This document shows positions 5,665-7,812 of a DNA stretch of 7,812 bases, in pieces. The stretch covers positions 1-7,812 of the forward strand of contig JBFLWY010000082.1 in the NCBI GenBank assembly GCA_040757355.1, written 5' to 3'. The notes beneath the pieces are model-generated. The model ran no database searches and was not told the origin of the DNA. It saw only the letters and a list, made by a program, of their open reading frames with translations. Each line of letters opens with the position of its first letter. Position 1 is the first letter of the stretch. The translations under genes and the position numbers were made by a program. This DNA is from DTYU01 sp040757355 (GTDB lineage Bacteria > Bacillota > Desulfotomaculia > Desulfotomaculales > Ammonificaceae).

Positions 5665-5700
5665 TTAAACCTTGAACGTCGAACTGTTTAACTTCGAACT
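5665..5700 (-). repeat. Degenerate heptanucleotide tandem repeat (5 units)
   Basis: Read on the minus strand from 5700: AGTTCGA, AGTTAAA, one extra C, AGTTCGA, CGTTCAA, GGTTTAA. The consensus is NGTTYRA with period 7. It starts four bases after the hisF stop, so it lies just downstream of a gene end like the tract at 1538-1565, though the unit sequence is different. Confidence 0.55.
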
Positions 5701-5704
5701 ATTC

Positions 5705-6466
5705 TCAGGACAGGCGTACCGGAATCCCTTGCGCAGCTAGGTATTCCTTCACCTGCCGGATCGAGTACTCCCCGAAATGAAAGATAGAAGCCGCCAGAGC
5801 CGCATCCGCACCGCCGGCGGTGAGCCCCTCCGCCATGTGCTCCAGGGTCCCCACGCCGCCCGAGGCGATTACCGGGATCCGGACGGCATCAGTTACCCTC
5901 CTGGTAAGGAGGATGTCGAAACCGTCCTTTGTGCCGTCCCTGTCCATGCTGGTCAGCAGGATTTCCCCCGCACCCAGTGCTTCAACCTGTTGCGCCCAAG
6001 TAAGTGCGTCTATTCCGGTGGGTGTGCGCCCACCATGAATGTAAACCTCCCACCGGCCGTTTCCTACACCCCGGGCGTCGATTGCCACTACTACACACTG
6101 GCTTCCGAAACGGGAAGCGGCTTCTTTTATCAGGCCGGGGTTTTTTACCGCAGCGGTGTTGAGTGATACCTTATCTGCACCGGCGGCCAACATCCGCCGG
6201 ATGTCCTCAAGATTACGCAGGCCGCCGCCTACGGTGAACGGAATAAAAACCTCTTCGGCCGTGCGGCGGGCCACTTCAAGCATGATATCACGTTCTTCGG
6301 CGGAAGCGGTAATATCCAGAAAAACGAGTTCATCCGCCCCCTCCCGGTCGTAAAGGGCGGCGAGTTCCACAGGATCGCCTGCATCCCGTAGGTTTATGAA
6401 GTTAACTCCCTTAACCACACGCCCCCTGTCTACGTCCAGACAGGGAACTATCCTTTTAGCTAACAA
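5705..6466 (-). CDS. hisF: Imidazole glycerol phosphate synthase, cyclase subunit
   Basis: A 253-residue (beta/alpha)8 barrel, the standard length for HisF. It condenses ammonia from HisH with PRFAR to give imidazole glycerol phosphate and AICAR, the fifth step of histidine synthesis and a link to purine synthesis. Catalytic Asp11 (CLDVD, 9-13) and Asp130 (AID, 128-130) are present, as are phosphate-binding loops VGGG (79-82) and ASGGVG. The start is TTG at 6466, seven bases after GGAGGGG, giving the expected N-terminus MLAKRIVPCLD; upstream in-frame codons to 6565 lie inside hisA and do not match the family. It overlaps the hisA end by 11 bp. An 8-bp stem-loop (6424-6445) lies within codons 7-15. 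Confidence 0.97.
   Translation of the reverse strand: MLAKRIVPCLDVDRGRVVKGVNFINLRDAGDPVELAALYDREGADELVFLDITASAEERDIMLEVARRTAEEVFIPFTVGGGLRNLEDIRRMLAAGADKVSLNTAAVKNPGLIKEAASRFGSQCVVVAIDARGVGNGRWEVYIHGGRTPTGIDALTWAQQVEALGAGEILLTSMDRDGTKDGFDILLTRRVTDAVRIPVIASGGVGTLEHMAEGLTAGGADAALAASIFHFGEYSIRQVKEYLAAQGIPVRLS
6424..6445 (-). other. Stem-loop inside the hisF 5' coding region
   Basis: CCCTGTCT (6424-6431) and AGACAGGG (6438-6445) are perfect inverted repeats around a 6-base loop. In the mRNA the hairpin starts 21 bases after the first base of the hisF TTG start, over the codons for the catalytic CLDVD segment. It may influence initiation, or be a chance result of coding constraint. Confidence 0.4.
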
Positions 6467-7196
6467 GCTTTTTCCCCTCCGCTGCCGCGATGGCCTCCTG
6501 AATGGTAAGCCTCCCGTCATAAAGCGCTTTGCCGATAATGACCGCCTCAACACCGAGCTCTTCAAGCTTCCGGAGTTCCCGGATATCCTCCGCCCGGGAA
6601 ACCCCTCCTGAGGCGATCACCTTTAGTCCTGTTTCCCGGGCGAACTCGGCGACCGCCTGAAGATTGGGACCCCTGAGGGTTCCGTCGCGCCGGATATCCG
6701 TAAAAACCACCCGCTCCACACCAAATTTCTTGAGCTGTCTCCCGAAAGCGGTTGCCTTTATCCCGGCCAGGCTCTCCCAACCGCGCACCGCCACCACGCC
6801 GTCGCGGCAGTCCACGCTGACAACAAACTTATCGCCGTAATCCCGCGTGAGCCCGCGAACCAGTGCCGGGTTGTAAACCGCAACGGTGCCGACAATCGCC
6901 CTGGCCGCGCCGCACTTCAAGACCTCTTCCACCGCTCTCTTTTCCCTGATGCCCCCACCGACCTCCACCGGGATCGACACCGCGCTGATTATTTCGCGGA
7001 TAACCGGCAGGTGAACAGGCTCCCCGCGGAAGGCGCCGTCAAGGTCGACCACATGCAGCCATTTCGCCCCCGCCGCCTGCCACTTGAGGGCCACCGCGAC
7101 AGGGTCACCGGAGTAAACGGTCTCCCTGTCGGCCCGCCCTTCGATCAGGCGGACACACTTATCGCCGCGAAGGTCAATTGCTGGTATCACGAGCAT
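6456..7196 (-). CDS. hisA: ProFAR isomerase (phosphoribosylformimino-AICAR ribotide isomerase)
   Basis: A 246-residue (beta/alpha)8 barrel that isomerises ProFAR to PRFAR, the fourth step of histidine synthesis, and hands the product to HisF. Catalytic Asp8 (PAIDLRGD) and Asp129 (VSVDC) are present, with VEVGGGIR (78-84) and IASGGVS phosphate loops and VVDLDGA (49-55) near the active site. Lengths of 240-245 are usual. ATG at 7196 is chosen because it gives the family N-terminus MLVIPAIDLR; in-frame codons further upstream lie inside hisH. The ribosome site is weak (GGTGA, four bases upstream), suiting coupling to hisH, which it overlaps by 10 bp. By my start calls it is the only complete gene here with ATG. 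The sequence lacks the dual-substrate hints of actinobacterial PriA as far as can be judged by eye. Confidence 0.96.
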   Translation of the reverse strand: MLVIPAIDLRGDKCVRLIEGRADRETVYSGDPVAVALKWQAAGAKWLHVVDLDGAFRGEPVHLPVIREIISAVSIPVEVGGGIREKRAVEEVLKCGAARAIVGTVAVYNPALVRGLTRDYGDKFVVSVDCRDGVVAVRGWESLAGIKATAFGRQLKKFGVERVVFTDIRRDGTLRGPNLQAVAEFARETGLKVIASGGVSRAEDIRELRKLEELGVEAVIIGKALYDGRLTIQEAIAAAEGKKLVS

Positions 7197-7801
7197 TCTG
7201 TCACCAACTTCCCGAAATTCGCAAGAATTTTTAACCCCCAACTGCTTGACTTCTCAGGATGAAACTGAATCCCGAAGACATTCTCTTTACCGGCTGCCAC
7301 CGCAAACCGGATACCGTACTTGGTTTCCCCTAGGACAACCTCTCTATCCTGCGGGTCGACGTAATAGGAGTGCACGAAGTAAAACCGCGTCCGGTCGGGA
7401 ACGTCCGCAAAAAGCGGCGTGGGCCGGGTAAAGATCAACTCGTTCCATCCCATATGCGGCACCTTTACGCCCTCCGGCAGCCGGCGCACCCTTCCGGCGA
7501 AAAAACCCAGCCCGGGCGTCTCGCCCCACTCCTCGCTCGCCTCGAAGAGCAGTTGCAAGCCTAGGCAAATTCCCAGGAAGGGTTTCCCTTTTTCGAGTGT
7601 CTGTATCACCACTTCCAACAGACCTGAAGAGCGAAGGTTGGCCATAGCGTCTGCAAACGCACCCACCCCCGGCAGAACGACCCCAGCGGCTCGTGCCACC
7701 GCTTCGGGTTCCGAGACAACCCTCGCATCGAAACCGGCCCTCACAAGTCCTTTTTCTACACTCCTGAGATTACCCATTCCGTAGTCGACAACCGCAATCA
7801 C
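7187..7801 (-). CDS. hisH: Imidazole glycerol phosphate synthase, glutamine amidotransferase subunit
   Basis: A 204-residue class I glutamine amidotransferase that releases ammonia from glutamine and channels it through the HisF barrel. The catalytic triad is intact: Cys79 in GICLGLQLL, His181 and Glu183 in QFHPEKS. The N-terminus MIAVVDYGMGNLRSV and the oxyanion segment LPGVGAF (43-49) are typical. Start is GTG at 7801 with GGAGG at 7808-7812, six bases upstream, at the very edge of the window. The stop overlaps the hisA start by 10 bp. Upstream his genes (expected hisG, hisD, hisB or hisC) and the operon promoter would be beyond the right edge. Confidence 0.97.
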   Translation of the reverse strand: MIAVVDYGMGNLRSVEKGLVRAGFDARVVSEPEAVARAAGVVLPGVGAFADAMANLRSSGLLEVVIQTLEKGKPFLGICLGLQLLFEASEEWGETPGLGFFAGRVRRLPEGVKVPHMGWNELIFTRPTPLFADVPDRTRFYFVHSYYVDPQDREVVLGETKYGIRFAVAAGKENVFGIQFHPEKSSSWGLKILANFGKLVTECS

Positions 7802-7812
7802 TTTCTGCCTCC

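Noticed and set aside
6467..6565. 33-residue N-terminal extension of hisF from an upstream start
   Set aside because: HisF proteins begin with M-L-A-K-R-I at the first barrel strand; TTG at 6466 with GGAGGGG gives exactly that and puts the catalytic Asp at 11 and 130.
1..7812. CRISPR array, tRNA or rRNA genes
   Set aside because: No regularly spaced identical repeats and no cloverleaf or rRNA-like stretches were seen on either strand.

Overview
The window looks like chromosomal DNA of a moderately GC-rich, probably anaerobic, spore-forming member of the Firmicutes (Clostridia/Peptococcaceae type). Support for this comes from strong GGAGG ribosome binding sites, a DUF1657-type small protein typical of spore formers, a hisH-hisA-hisF-hisIE order with a fused hisIE, and a cluster of ferredoxin-containing MinD ATPases with NifX/NifB-like proteins, which is typical of anaerobes. 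The genus cannot be fixed from sequence alone.

Layout. Positions 1-1095 (+) hold the C-terminal half of a Cu(I)-type P1B ATPase (copA) cut by the window edge. A small DUF1657-like gene follows on the same strand (1249-1515). From about 1720 onward all recognised genes lie on the minus strand, in two tandem operons. The distal one (promoter near 4309-4337, terminator at 1720-1746) encodes two small dinitrogenase iron-molybdenum-cofactor-domain proteins (PF02579; NifX/MTH1175/orange-protein type) followed by two P-loop MinD-family ATPases, each carrying two inserted [4Fe-4S] ferredoxin motifs. The other is the end of a histidine operon (hisH, hisA, hisF, hisIE), entering from the right edge and ending at a terminator at 4672-4719. 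Between them, 4330-4727 is a non-coding stretch with a perfect 18-bp inverted repeat and other repeats that may be a mobile-element remnant.

How the genes work together. HisH supplies ammonia to HisF, HisA provides the HisF substrate PRFAR, and HisIE makes the HisA substrate ProFAR, so the window encodes a consecutive part of histidine biosynthesis. The other operon resembles the orange-protein (ORP) and MTH1175-type clusters: small cluster- or metal-binding scaffold proteins paired with Fe-S MinD ATPases, consistent with ATP-driven assembly, storage or delivery of a metal-sulfur cofactor. The exact cargo is not established from sequence. Translational coupling is strong throughout: overlaps of 4, 23, 11 and 10 bp. 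By my start choices, eight of nine complete genes begin with GTG or TTG.

The least explained parts are the 4330-4727 spacer with its inverted repeats, the 251-bp gap between hisF and hisIE with a possible tiny ORF, and two independent tracts of degenerate 7-base repeats placed just after gene ends.
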